From Zingiber officinale (Eukaryota > Streptophyta > Magnoliopsida > Zingiberales > Zingiberaceae), in NCBI RefSeq assembly GCF_018446385.1, contig NC_056003.1, forward strand, positions 20,767,198-20,831,197: DNA of 64,000 nucleotides, written 5' to 3'. Below, in pieces: positions 23,959 through 34,060 of the stretch (positions are counted from its first letter, which is position 1; the number at the start of each line of letters is the position of its first letter). The notes under the pieces were generated by a model. It searched no databases, had not been told where the DNA came from, and saw only the letters and a list, made by a program, of their open reading frames with translations. The position numbers and the translations under genes were made by a program.

Positions 23959-24898
23959 TGTTGGTGCAGCGGAGGCCGGCAAGAGGGGGGTGAATTGCCT
24001 GAAAAATAAAAACTATACTCTCCTCGTCTTTCAACTCAAACAGATAGCAACAATAATAAAAATAAATAGCAGAAATAGAAGAGAGACAGACTTTTAACTT
24101 GGTTACAACCTAGTGGGTTGTTAATCCAAGGCGGTCGAAAATCGCACTAGTAGAGTCTCCTTCACTGTAGGCGGAGAAGCCTTTTTTACACACTTAGAGC
24201 GCTCACTAGTTGCTAGGAATGAATACATAGTTGGTTACTGAGTTGATATCTAATTTCTAGCTCCAGGGGCCTTTATATAACGCCTGGAAAGTCTATCTCG
24301 AGGGTCCAAGGCACCTCCAATGAGGTTCAAGGCGCCTCCAACTCGATGAGTGTATAGAATTCTATCCGATGCTCGAACGGTCATTTTGACCAGCTTGGAG
24401 GCGCCTCCAATAGTGTTGAAGGCGCCTCCATTGTTGAAGGCGCCTTCAACACTTGTTGAAGGCGCCTCCAAGATGGAGGACTGCGCAGGCGCCTCCAGCA
24501 CTTCCTTTAAGGCGCCTACAACTAGCTTTTTAACTCCTTTTGACTTTGTTTCAGCTTCCAAAGCTCCGATAAACTTGAGTGATTGCGGCCAACCGAAATA
24601 GGGCTCATCCGAACCCAATTTTCGGCCTTCTCCTCGAGCAGCCTTCCTCCCCGGCTTAACGTCCCTCGAACGCCGCGCACGTTCATCTCGCCCACCGGTG
24701 TACTCTTCCGCAGCTCTCTCATCCTTCAAACGCACCGAGCCCGTCAGCTCCCTTCCCGTGCCGTCCTTCTCACTAGCTGCGTCTTCCGCTCTACTTCCTG
24801 TGCTCCTAAGCTCCTGCACACTCAGACACAGGGATCAAACACAAAGCAGGACCTAACGAACTTGGTTGATCACATCAAAATAACTACGGGGTTCAACA
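23959..24898 (-). repeat. Element A right LTR (transcriptional 5' LTR), 940 bp, intact
   Basis: TGTTGGTGCAGCGGAGGCCGG to GGGGTTCAACA. It carries the poly-G/GTGAATTGCC block near its left end, complement of the poly-C signature at the 3' end of related LTRs, and the GGCGCC cluster at 24310-24515. Confidence 0.88.
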
Positions 24899-24944
24899 CA
24901 ACGTGTAGCAGCTAATTGTCAGCTACTTGTACAAGCCCTAGCTA

Positions 24945-26460
24945 CTATAACATGTAGCAACCATGGCTTGTACGTTGTAGTATACACCCTAATAAAAAAT
25001 AATGTATAGAGAGAAAAATAAATATTGAAGTGGAAGCAGTTACGATCGAGAATGGAGGGGTGGGAGCGGCAGGGAGCTTCCGACCCATTCGAGAAGAAGC
25101 TTACGATGGACAAGAAGAAGGGGTTGTTGGCAGGAGCGAGAGTGACAGAAGCTATTGTGCGGCGAAGGAAGGAGGAAAAAACAGACACTAGAATGGAATG
25201 TGAGTACCCCATGATGGTTTTAATGTGATCAACCAAGTCAAGTTAGGTCATTTTATTATTTTGATACTTTGTGTCTAAGTGTGCAGAAACTTATGAACAC
25301 AGGAAGTCGAGCGAAAGACGCTGCTAGCGAAAAGGACGATACATGAGAGAGCAGACATGCTCGGTGCGTCCGAGGGGCGAGGCTCTACGGAAGAGTACAT
25401 GGCAGACGAGAAGGAGGCGTGAGACATTTTCGAGGGACGAGAAGCCGGAGCAGAAGACTGCTCAAAGGCTAGAAAATGGGTTCAGGCGAGCCCTATTCTG
25501 GATGGCCGAAATCACCTAAGCGAGTAGAACCGGAGCGGAATACCCGGACCCAAGTGAGCGAAACCGAAGTGGAAGACCCGGACTCCGGGCGCCCAGACTT
25601 GGAATTTCATCCAAACTCGATGTGGAGCGTTCTATTGGGACTGGGATAAAAGTTTATCCCCCTCCAAGTGCCTTGAACCCTTCCAAGCGCCCTGACTAGG
25701 GCTATAAATATAACCTTGATCCCAGTATGTCAGAACAACATTTGAAAATGATTCCTCCTTAGTTTTGTTTTGTAATTAAGTGCTTCAACTGCTATAAGAG
25801 GGTTCTCCGCCTGAAGGACATTGTTTAGTGAGCTTCAACTTCCTTAGAATAGCAATCCCCTAATTGCAAACCAAGTAACCCTTTTGTGCCTCTTCTTTTT
25901 AACCGGTCTCTTATTTCTTTTATGCAAATGTCTATTCTAATCAAGCTATAAGATCCAGAAAGGGGATTTTGTTTGTTTTTATTGTGCAGGCTATTCACCC
26001 CCCTCTAACCGGCCGCTAAGGGATCTATATGGAAGGGCTTACGATAGAGAATGGAGGGATGGGAGCGGTAGGGAGCTTACGACCCATTCGAGAAGAAGCT
26101 TGAGGCGAACAAGAAGAAGGGGGTTGCCAGTAGGAGCGAGAGCGATGGAAGCTACTGTGTGGGGAAGGAAGGAGTGAAAAACAGACACTAGAGTGGAATG
26201 ACTTACAATCAAGAATGGAGGGATGGGAGCGGCAGGAAGCTTTCAGCCAATTCGAGAAGAAGCTTGTGACAAATGAGAAGAAGGGGGTTGTCGGCAGGAG
26301 CGGGAGTGACGGAAGCTATTGTGCGACGAAGGAAGGAGCGAGAGTGAGGGAAAAGATTTTGGAAAGCCGAGTGAAACTTTTGAATGGAAGGCGTAAGGGG
26401 AGAGAAAATAAAATATATATATATATATATAATTTTTTTAAAATTTAGAATTTAGAGTTT
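24945..26460 (-). repeat. Right inverted arm of the large element, internally triplicated and hit by a solo LTR
   Basis: Copies of GAGAATGGAGGGATGGGAGCGG...GAGAAGAAGCTT start near 25048, 26050 and 26212, so a module of about 170 bp is present three times. All are reverse complements of the left arm around 5880-5985. The solo LTR at 25199-26029 separates the first copy from the other two. Confidence 0.65.
25199..26029 (+). mobile_element. Solo LTR of the element A/C family, with TGGAA target duplication
   Basis: Starts TGTGAGTACCCCATG and ends in the GGCTATTCACCCCCCTCTAACCGG block plus GATCTATA. TGGAA precedes (25194-25198) and follows (26030-26034). The body (TGATCAACCAAG, CTAAGTGTGCAGAAACTTA) matches the complement of element A LTRs and the solo LTR at 48429. 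The end TA instead of CA is unusual. Confidence 0.7.
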
Positions 26461-27560
26461 AGTATTTAGAGTTTGAGTTATAGTATTAAAGTTTAAATTT
26501 TTTTTTTAAAAAATACACATGGTGCTCATAAGATGAGTATTATAAAATAAATATAATACCAATATATATATAGTTTTGATATTATACGCACCTAATCTTA
26601 CACATCTAGTATATATCCAATTTTTTTTCGATTTGAATTTTTTTTTATACTTTATACTATAACTCAACCTTTAAATTCTAAAGGTAAAAGTTTATTGGCA
26701 TAACTAGAGCTTAAAAAAATAAAAAATAAATAAATAAATGAAAAATAAACATTTCCACTAATTATCTCAACTATCTACGAACACTGCCCACATAAGTCGT
26801 TTATGCTAAAACATATTTTCTTTCTCTATATATAATTGATATGTCTGTACGTGCCCCAAATGCCTTCAATGCATTGAAGGCGACTTGGACATTTTTTTAA
26901 TCAAATACAGATGCCTAATTTTTTTTTTGAGTTTTTTTAATCTTTTCTAAATTTTAAACCCTAAATACATATAATATACCTTGTCAATATCTAATTTTTT
27001 TAGTTTATATTTTTTTAGCTTGGAACATTATAACTAACTCTTTAATTCTAGAGGTAAAATCTAATTGGTTTAATCCTAAGCTAAAAAAATAAAAATATTA
27101 TTAGTACCCTAAATATATACCCCATAAGCTTCTAAATTTTTTTAATTTTAAATTTTTTTAACTGAACATTATAATCAACTTCTAAATTTTAAAGATAAAA
27201 TTTAATTTATTTAATCCGGGGAAAAATATATATATTACAATTTTACACTTATATTTTTAAGTAAAAAACTGGTCAGCAATTAATCTCAATTACGTATTAG
27301 ACTCTAAAAAAAGTAATTGATATTTTTTCCAAAATAATTATTTTTACCCATCAACACGAAATTATTTTTCAACTCACAAATAATTTTATAAAAATATATA
27401 AAAACATCTTTTAAAAACATCTTTTTTCGTTTTTGAAATAAAATTAAATATGTAATTTTCCTTTTTAAAGAAATGCAGCTTCAATTAGTAAAAAATTAAT
27501 TTAGACAAATTGGAATGTGCCACGTAGGAAAATTCCCTAAATAATTCTTCATTTGATTGT
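26461..27560. other. AT-rich intergenic DNA upstream of the GDP-mannose pyrophosphorylase gene
   Basis: No gene seen. A degenerate phrase AATTCTAAAGGTAAAAGTTTATTGGCATAA recurs at about 26675, 27035 and 27180, indicating old repeats. Just before the transcribed region lies TCGACGTCATAAAA, which contains an ACGT core of the kind bound by bZIP factors. Confidence 0.45.
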
Positions 27561-27589
27561 CGACGTCATAAAATGAGTGAATTGTGAAT

Positions 27590-28792
27590 GGAGCTACAAA
27601 AGGGGAGAGAACGGGAGGCGTCGGAATCTCATCATCATCGTCTTCCTCACGGGAAGCGGACAGATCGGTTCTCCTTCTGTGGATTCTTTGCGCCGTGCAG
27701 CCGTAATCTCTCCTACAAATCTTCTTCTGGTGAGATCCTGTCGTTCTTACATTTGCATCTTCCTTGTTTCGCCCCCTCGCTTTTCATGCTGGTTCTTTGT
27801 TCGGATCTCCGTAAGTTCTCGGTCTTTTACACGGTGAGCTTTTTATGTGGGTGGTGGTTTTTCTAAATGCTGGAGGTGTGCAAGTTTAGTCTTGTTCTTT
27901 CGTTTCTTAGGATAGATTCGCTTTGGTTAGGTTGTGATCTTCTTATGTCTTCGGTGATTAGGGATTTGAGGCTTGATAGGGTGAGTGAAATTTTATTAAA
28001 TGTTCACTGCGGAAAAATTAGTACGGGGTTTAGTTTTCTTGTACTATCAATTTCTTGATTGTTAATATAATTAATTAACTTATCCTTAAAGTTTAGCTTT
28101 TTTTTTTCTGTATCTTTCCAAATCCTTTAAATGCTTCCGAACTTTCTGAAACACATTAATTGTATCTCGCCATCTTTAAAACATTATATTCCTGTTATTC
28201 TTGGTGGTATATAAGATCAACAGGTCCTGCCAACATAGCAAACTACACCTCTCCAAACATATGGATGCTATTATTCATCCCTAACACTAAAGCGTCCAAC
28301 AATAATGGCTGTTTGTTAGGCGAGAGGTGTTTGTTGTTTTGCTGGCAATATCTACTAATCATGAATGCCACCAAGGATATTAGAATTAGATGTCATAATG
28401 CCGGTAGGGTAAAATTGAAGTGTCTGAGAAAGTTCAACTAAACGTTGAAAGCAAATAAAAGGTTTGGATAGATATGAAAAAAAGAGTTCTGGAATAAATC
28501 AATTAACTAATTCTTTTTTATTTATATAAGAGAATAATCTTATTTTCATCCCTTGTCATAATAGGGTGTGAGTTCATGCTTAGTTCGAGATCATAATCCT
28601 GAGTAAGTGCACATCAATTTAACCCCCAATGCCTCAATGGATACTTGCTTTACCTTTTATGTTCTCTCTGGAATATCCTCAACTTTCAACATTCATGTAT
28701 TTGCTCTTTATTGTCAAAGCTTAATAGATTTGGCTTGTCTTTTGGTCTTCAGACTTTCCATCTTATTTACAGGGTAAAAGAAATTATTTACC
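27590..28792 (+). other. 5' UTR exon and 5' UTR intron of the VTC1/CYT1 gene
   Basis: A GC-richer leader near 27590-27729 ends at TTCTG|GTGAGA. A pyrimidine-rich acceptor TTATTTACAG lies at 28763-28772, and 20 bases of leader then precede the ATG at 28793. The implied leader intron is 1043 bp. The transcription start is not determined. The exon is inferred from splice signals and base composition. Confidence 0.5.
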
Positions 28793-31123
28793 ATGAAAGC
28801 ACTCATTCTTGTTGGAGGATTTGGCACCCGCCTTCGACCTTTGACTCTTAGTTTCCCCAAGCCACTTGTTGATTTTGCTAACAAACCAATGATCCTTCAT
28901 CAGGTATTGTTTATGACTCTACTACATTACTACTTACATTAATGAGGATATCGAGTGTTGAATCTATTGATGATGCCTAATGATGTTGTTGGAATTTGTT
29001 AACGTCAATCTAGCTAGCTTTCGGTAGGAGACGTAGTGTTGTGTCTCATCGGACAATGTTCAACCATTTGCACCTCATTTCTGTCATCATTGTTTGTTGT
29101 GATCTGTGGTTGTTCTAGGGGTGCATGACGAGGAATGACTACAAATTTACTTAAGATAATTTAAATTTCAGTTTTAGAGATCAATTAATTCACAATTAAA
29201 TATGATTTATTATTTGATTTGTGTTCACAACTTTTTGATCCCATTTTCTTAACCAATTGTGCATCACTTATTAGTCCTGTGAATATTAACACTTATGTAT
29301 ACTTGATTTTGCATTCATGCATTTGCATCCATGGACCATGCTTTGTACACCCCTGCCTTTATTTGATCAAACCGGATCAATCCTTCATCACTCGAATACT
29401 CAAATAGTGTTCGAATACTCATGATGGATATTAATTTTTCATCCACTAAAGGAATTAATTTACAATGATTTACTTGCCAAATAGTCCCTCTATATTCCTA
29501 TTCAGCTAAGTGGTTACGAAAATCAATTTCTTACAAAACAATTGTTCTAACTTATACTTTTTCTGATGCTCTAGTGGAAGTAACTGGATATTTTATGACA
29601 GCTTGAGTATCAGTTGATCCACTGTTTGGATCTTTACTAGGAAAATTTCATTTATGTCTTGAGATTTTTTTTTTGATTTTTTTTTTGCTGGTTCAGTTAA
29701 TATTGTCATATTAACAGCACTATTGCCGCATCTTTATTTTTTTATTAGTTTACTTGAAAACTAGGTTTGCCATTTTATTCCTTTTAAAAAAAATGATTGT
29801 GCCTTCTACTTGTAGACACAATCGCATTCTTGTGAATTGATGCATGTCCACCAGGAATCTTGCATGAAAAACTTCAATGGTCTTTGTTTTAGTTGGAATC
29901 AATGGTTTGCTGCGTGTGTGCATGCATGGCATTTGATTGAGTTTCTATCTCAAAAACATCTTTTCAGATTGAAGCTTTGAAGGATGTTGGAGTCACTGAA
30001 GTCATTTTGGCCATCAATTATCAGCCAGAGGTACGAGATACGATGCATCCATCTTTGTACATTATTGTATATTCATACTCGAATAGAAATTCTCATCATT
30101 ATAGGGTCTGAAATCCCTCATCCTTGCCCTTTAAAATAGGTTATGATCAACTTTCTGAAGGACTTTGAGGATAAGCTTGGAATTAAAATCATCTGCTCAC
30201 AAGAGACTGAACCACTTGGAACTGCTGGTCCCCTGGCTTTAGCCAGAGACAAACTAATAAATGGTTCAGGTGAACCCTTCTTCGTCCTAAACAGTGACGT
30301 TATAAGTGAATACCCCTTTGCTGAACTGATTCAGTTTCACAAAGCACATGGTGGAGAGGCAAGCATTATGGTGACCAAGGTACGGTAGAGAAATCTCTAG
30401 TGGTTCATTCTTTTGCCTTGTTCCTGTTACTAGATGATTCCTACTTAATAGGTTGATGAACCATCCAAATATGGTGTCGTGGTCATGGACGAAGAGAGTG
30501 GAAGGGTCGATAGGTTTGTGGAGAAGCCAAAAATTTTTGTCGGGAACAAGATCAATGCTGGGATTTACTTGCTGAATCCATCCGTCTTGGATCGTATCCA
30601 GCTTAGGCCAACCTCTATCGAGAAGGAAGTTTTTCCAAAAATTGCAACAGAGAAACAACTCTATTCCATGGTCCTACCAGGTTTCTGGATGGACATCGGC
30701 CAGCCAAAGGACTACATCACAGGCTTAAGGCTCTACCTGGACTCATTGCGGAAAAAAGCACCATCGAAGTTAGCTGCAGGCCCTCATATCGTCGGCAATG
30801 TTCTGATCCATGACAATGCTGTGGTAGGAGAGGGATGCCTCATTGGCCCAGACGTTGCCATTGGTCCTGCATGCGTGATCGAGGCAGGAGTAAGGTTGTC
30901 AAGGTGCACGGTGATGCAAGGTACCCGCATCAAGAAGCACGCATGCGTCTCCAGCAGCATTATCGGTTGGCACTCGACAGTGGGTCAATGGGCGCGGATT
31001 GATAACATGACCATCCTCGGCGAGGACGTGCATGTTTCTGATGAGGTATACAGCAATGGAGGGGTTATTCTTCCACACAAGGAAATCAAGTCAAGCATCT
31101 TGAATCCTGAAATAGTGATGTGA
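28793..31123 (+). CDS. VTC1/CYT1: GDP-mannose pyrophosphorylase (mannose-1-phosphate guanylyltransferase), complete
   Basis: Four coding exons, 28793-28903, 29968-30030, 30140-30379 and 30452-31123, all with GT-AG introns and joining in phase 0, give 361 aa, the length of plant VTC1/CYT1. The enzyme makes GDP-mannose from mannose-1-phosphate and GTP in the cytosol. GDP-mannose feeds ascorbate synthesis, N-glycans, GPI anchors and wall mannans. The nucleotide-binding signature GGFGTRLRP is at residues 8-16 with PKPL after it. FVEKP (160-164) and NAGIY (173-177) mark the sugar-binding part of the catalytic domain. The C-terminal third has left-handed beta-helix hexapeptide repeats ([14 protein letters not shown] and following). 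No disabling change is seen. This is the clearest intact host gene in the window. Confidence 0.96.
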
Positions 31124-32516
31124 GAAGCCTAGCAACTGTCTCAAATTCTCTCAAGTGCAATAATGGTCCTCTTTTTTCTTTCAGTTTTCAGTAATTTGGC
31201 TGTTGATATTTAGTTGGTTCTTAAAATTGGGTTATCTAATGTTGGGTTTACTTGAATAGAAAAAAATAGAAAGGAAATGAAATAGTTCGCAAAAGGGCAA
31301 AAGAATAATGGGAAAGGAATAAATTATGTTATTCTATCTTCGATTAATTTATGGGTTCTTTAACATAATTATCTTACAATTTCAAAATTGTCAAAATGAC
31401 AATTAAAATTCTAAACTCTTATCACTTCGATCTTGTCATTAATAATGTTGATTATTTAACATGGTTATAACTTCAATGTTAAGTCATTGGTATTTGTATA
31501 GGTCATTGCTTCATAAGTCTTGAGATCAATTTTTAATGGGGTAAATTATTTTATTGAGTGTTTAACGTTATGTACTTATGTAAATGGTCGCTGGGGTAAA
31601 ATGTATTATGTGGTTTATTTATCTGTGTGTTATGGTTGGTTTGGTGATAGTAGCCGTTTGAGATGAGCAATTTCTGAAAAAAATAATGAGGGGATAAAAA
31701 ATTTGAATGGACAAGTTAATGATTTTGATACTCAAGGGTATTTGTGACAAAAAAGATTATGTTATAAAAGGACCTCGACTAACAAACTTGGTGGTAAAAT
31801 TGTAAATGTTATAAAAATTGAGGGGTGCATTGTAACTTACGAAGTCAGGGGTGAATGAAAGAAAGCACAGGAAACTCTATGGGGGCCAACGTGAAATTGG
31901 CAAGACAAATTTAAATGGGCCAATTATGAAAGAAAATAAATAGGACAAAAATCAAGAATGCTCTTGTCATTTATTAGGTACTATTATTTTGATAATATTA
32001 TAAAAAATATATATATAATTGCTATTCGATTAAAATGGCTTAATCAAAAGTATCTAAACTTAATCAAAATTAAATTTTAATTTAATCAAGATCTAGTCAA
32101 TATTATTATAGTAGTTATTATTCAGAATTATAATAGCTACAATGATTATTCTGAATTAATTTTGGTCATGTTAAAATAATTTTTAAAATAAAATTTAAGT
32201 AATGTAAACTAAATTAATAAAAAAAATATTTATATTTTCCTTGTTTGAGAGGGAGAGAAGATTAATAGGGTGGACAACGAAGGTTAAATATATAAAGTTA
32301 TAAAAATGGTCTGCATTTGCTCTTGTTGTGAACTCTGACGACCGTGATGGCGATGGAGACCTCAACACAGGAATCGCCGATCAATCCCAACATCTTCACG
32401 TTTGACCTCCACCTATCTACGTGTATGACTTTCTTACCTCTTTTTTTTTTTATTCTTTATAGATCTCTCCTTCCCTCAATCTTTTCATGCAATTTTGTTC
32501 TTGGATAGTGGAAGAC
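31124..32516. other. Intergenic region downstream of VTC1
   Basis: Contains the VTC1 3' UTR and AT-rich spacer. No gene or repeat boundary recognised. Confidence 0.5.
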
Positions 32517-32822
32517 ATGGCGAGGATGATCACGTTGAGGAGCTCAAATTGTGAGGTGTTCGAGATGGAGGAGATAGTGGTAATGGAGTCATAGACCATC
32601 AAGAACATAATTGGGGATGACTGTACCGACAATGACATCCCCCTCCCCAACATCTTCTCCAGGATCCTCGCCAAGGTGGTTGAGTACTGCAAGAAGCACA
32701 TTGATGTTGCCGCCTCCAAGTCCTTGTTCGACGACACCGCTAGATCTGGGATCTCTAATGAGGACCTCAAGTCTTGGGATGCCAAGTTCGTCAAAGTTGA
32801 CTAGGCAAACCTCTTCGATTGA
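32517..32822 (+). pseudogene. SKP1-like pseudogene
   Basis: One uninterrupted reading register from ATG at 32517 matches SKP1, the adaptor of SCF ubiquitin ligases: MARMITLRSSN, then a TAG where SKP1 has Gln before TIKNIIGDDC, then IPLPNIFSRILAKVVEYCKK and LKSWDAKFVKVD. A second TAG replaces the next Gln (KVDQ) and a TGA closes at 32822, so the C-terminal F-box-binding helices are lost. Both internal stops fit CAG to TAG changes. The absence of an intron suggests a retrocopy or an intronless paralogue, now dead. Confidence 0.85.
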
Positions 32823-33354
32823 AGGAGGGATAAAATTGAAACAAGTTTCCTTCCCCTTCCTTTCACTCCGACTTGGGGTGTAAGAAATTGCGTCTATTCC
32901 CGCATGTAGGGGTAAAGCTTATCCTTCTCTCCCTTTCCCCTCCTTAATCACTCCATCCCAAACAAGAGTCAACTCTCTCCTTTCCCTTGTTTATCCTTCC
33001 TTCCCCTTCCCTCACCTCCTCCCAAATACAACGTAAAGGCAAAATTTTATTGGCATAATTGGGAGTTTATTTTTTTTTTAAAAAAATACCGATGGTGACG
33101 CTGATATATGAAAGAACATTTCAACATACCAATTAGAATAACTAATAGATATAGAATAAAATTTAGTTATTTTTTCAAATGAACAATTTAATTCCTTAAA
33201 TCCACGACATTTATATAATCAAGGACTTTTATCCTTTTCAACAATACTATATGCACATCATAGAACACAACCTCTTCATCTATCTGATGAAGGCGAAGAA
33301 AGATTTACCCTCATAACTTAAGAATTAGCAAGAATACTCTTACAATACAAATAT
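32823..33354. other. Spacer between the SKP1 pseudogene and the viral relic
   Basis: Pyrimidine-rich (CTCCCTTTCCCCTCC) then AT-rich DNA. No gene recognised. Confidence 0.4.
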
Positions 33355-34060
33355 AATTATATCCATTTAGGAATAATTGTGTTTGGTCTTTGTGGACTCA
33401 CAAGGAAAAGTATATGAGCTAAAGTCTTTTTTAGTTCTGTATGATTCTCGATTTTCAGATACTGACAAAGTAGTTATTGGCTTAATCGAAGTAGATATGA
33501 ATAGTAATCTAGGGATTACTTATTTATGCCCAAACTTCAACATGACTATTATGAATTTTATTGAACATATTAAAATCTCTGTCCAAGCAAGAGGCTATGG
33601 AGACTTTCAAAAATATAATATATAAATTGATATAATTTTCCTAGAGAAAATAATGACCAATATCAATAATAGTTTAAATGCACAAATAAACAATATTTTT
33701 GAAACTCTTACTACATGAGGTATTTATTTCCTCAAACCAAAAAACTTTTCTTCTGACATATTAGCAAGATTAGATTGGACTCTTAATCTAGACCTTAGTA
33801 TTAAACCATAAACTTTGCAACCAATGGAATATATTATTTATAAAGATAGACATGAGAGCTCTATGATTAGATTTCATAATTATAAACCCTCCATTTCACA
33901 AGAAGAATATGACGAACCTATTAATCATAACCTGAATTTAATGAATCTTGAATATATTCCTATCTTAAATATTGAAATCTCACAAAACACATACCAACTG
34001 AAATTGCCCAATACTTTACTCCTGAGGAGCTACTGGAATTAGAAGTTTTTGATAAAATAC
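33355..34060 (+). pseudogene. Endogenous pararetrovirus relic, movement-protein-like (broken)
   Basis: Translations resemble the caulimovirid/plant viral movement protein family: a short hydrophobic segment with HLG near 33361, a DSRF motif near 33440, an acidic-hydrophobic stretch and a PNFN motif near 33530, and a later piece from 33824 with KDR and RFHNY motifs. The pieces lie in different registers (a frameshift near 33405-33415) and in-frame stops occur near 33625, 33715 and 33810, so no protein can be made. Such integrated fragments of Caulimoviridae are common in plants. No coat, protease or reverse transcriptase part was recognised beside it. The family call is by eye. Confidence 0.5.

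Larger units (their letters stand above)
11953..24898 (-). mobile_element. Element A: gag-only copia-type LTR retrotransposon, left LTR split by nested insertions
   Basis: The right LTR is 23959-24898 (940 bp, TGTTGGTGCAGCGG to GGGGTTCAACA). The left LTR is in two pieces, 11953-12557 and 22064-22403. Internal DNA is only 22404-23958. A primer-binding site beside the right LTR and a polypurine tract beside the left LTR show transcription on the minus strand. The flanks CAATG (11948-11952) and CAACG (24899-24903) differ at one base, fitting an aged 5-bp target duplication. Only a gag relic is present and no pol. It is therefore a non-autonomous (LARD/TR-GAG-like) copy. Confidence 0.85.
5400..26460. 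mobile_element. Large inverted-arm DNA-transposon-like unit (MULE-like?), filled with later insertions
   Basis: The left arm (about 5400-6095) recurs in reverse complement on the right (about 24945-26460). CTCTCCCCTT...CCATTCAAAA...TTTCACTCG at 5430-5475 pairs with 26345-26415, and TTTTTTATTAGGG near 6020 pairs with 24990-25005. Taking out the LTR insertions leaves roughly 5-6 kb of original element. It carries many palindromic GTAGCAGCTAC-like repeats and a degenerate gene remnant near 9.5-9.9 kb. Long imperfect inverted ends and subterminal repeats suggest a Mutator-like or CACTA-like non-autonomous transposon. No transposase was recognised and the exact ends and target duplication could not be fixed, so the class is a guess. 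Confidence 0.5.

Noticed and set aside
27867..28441. Small ORFs (63 and 93 aa) in the VTC1 leader region
   Set aside because: They sit within the inferred 5' UTR intron and show no family feature.
28904..29967. Separate gene in the first VTC1 coding intron
   Set aside because: Only AT-rich short ORFs (for example 62 aa at 29219). No motif and no splice support.
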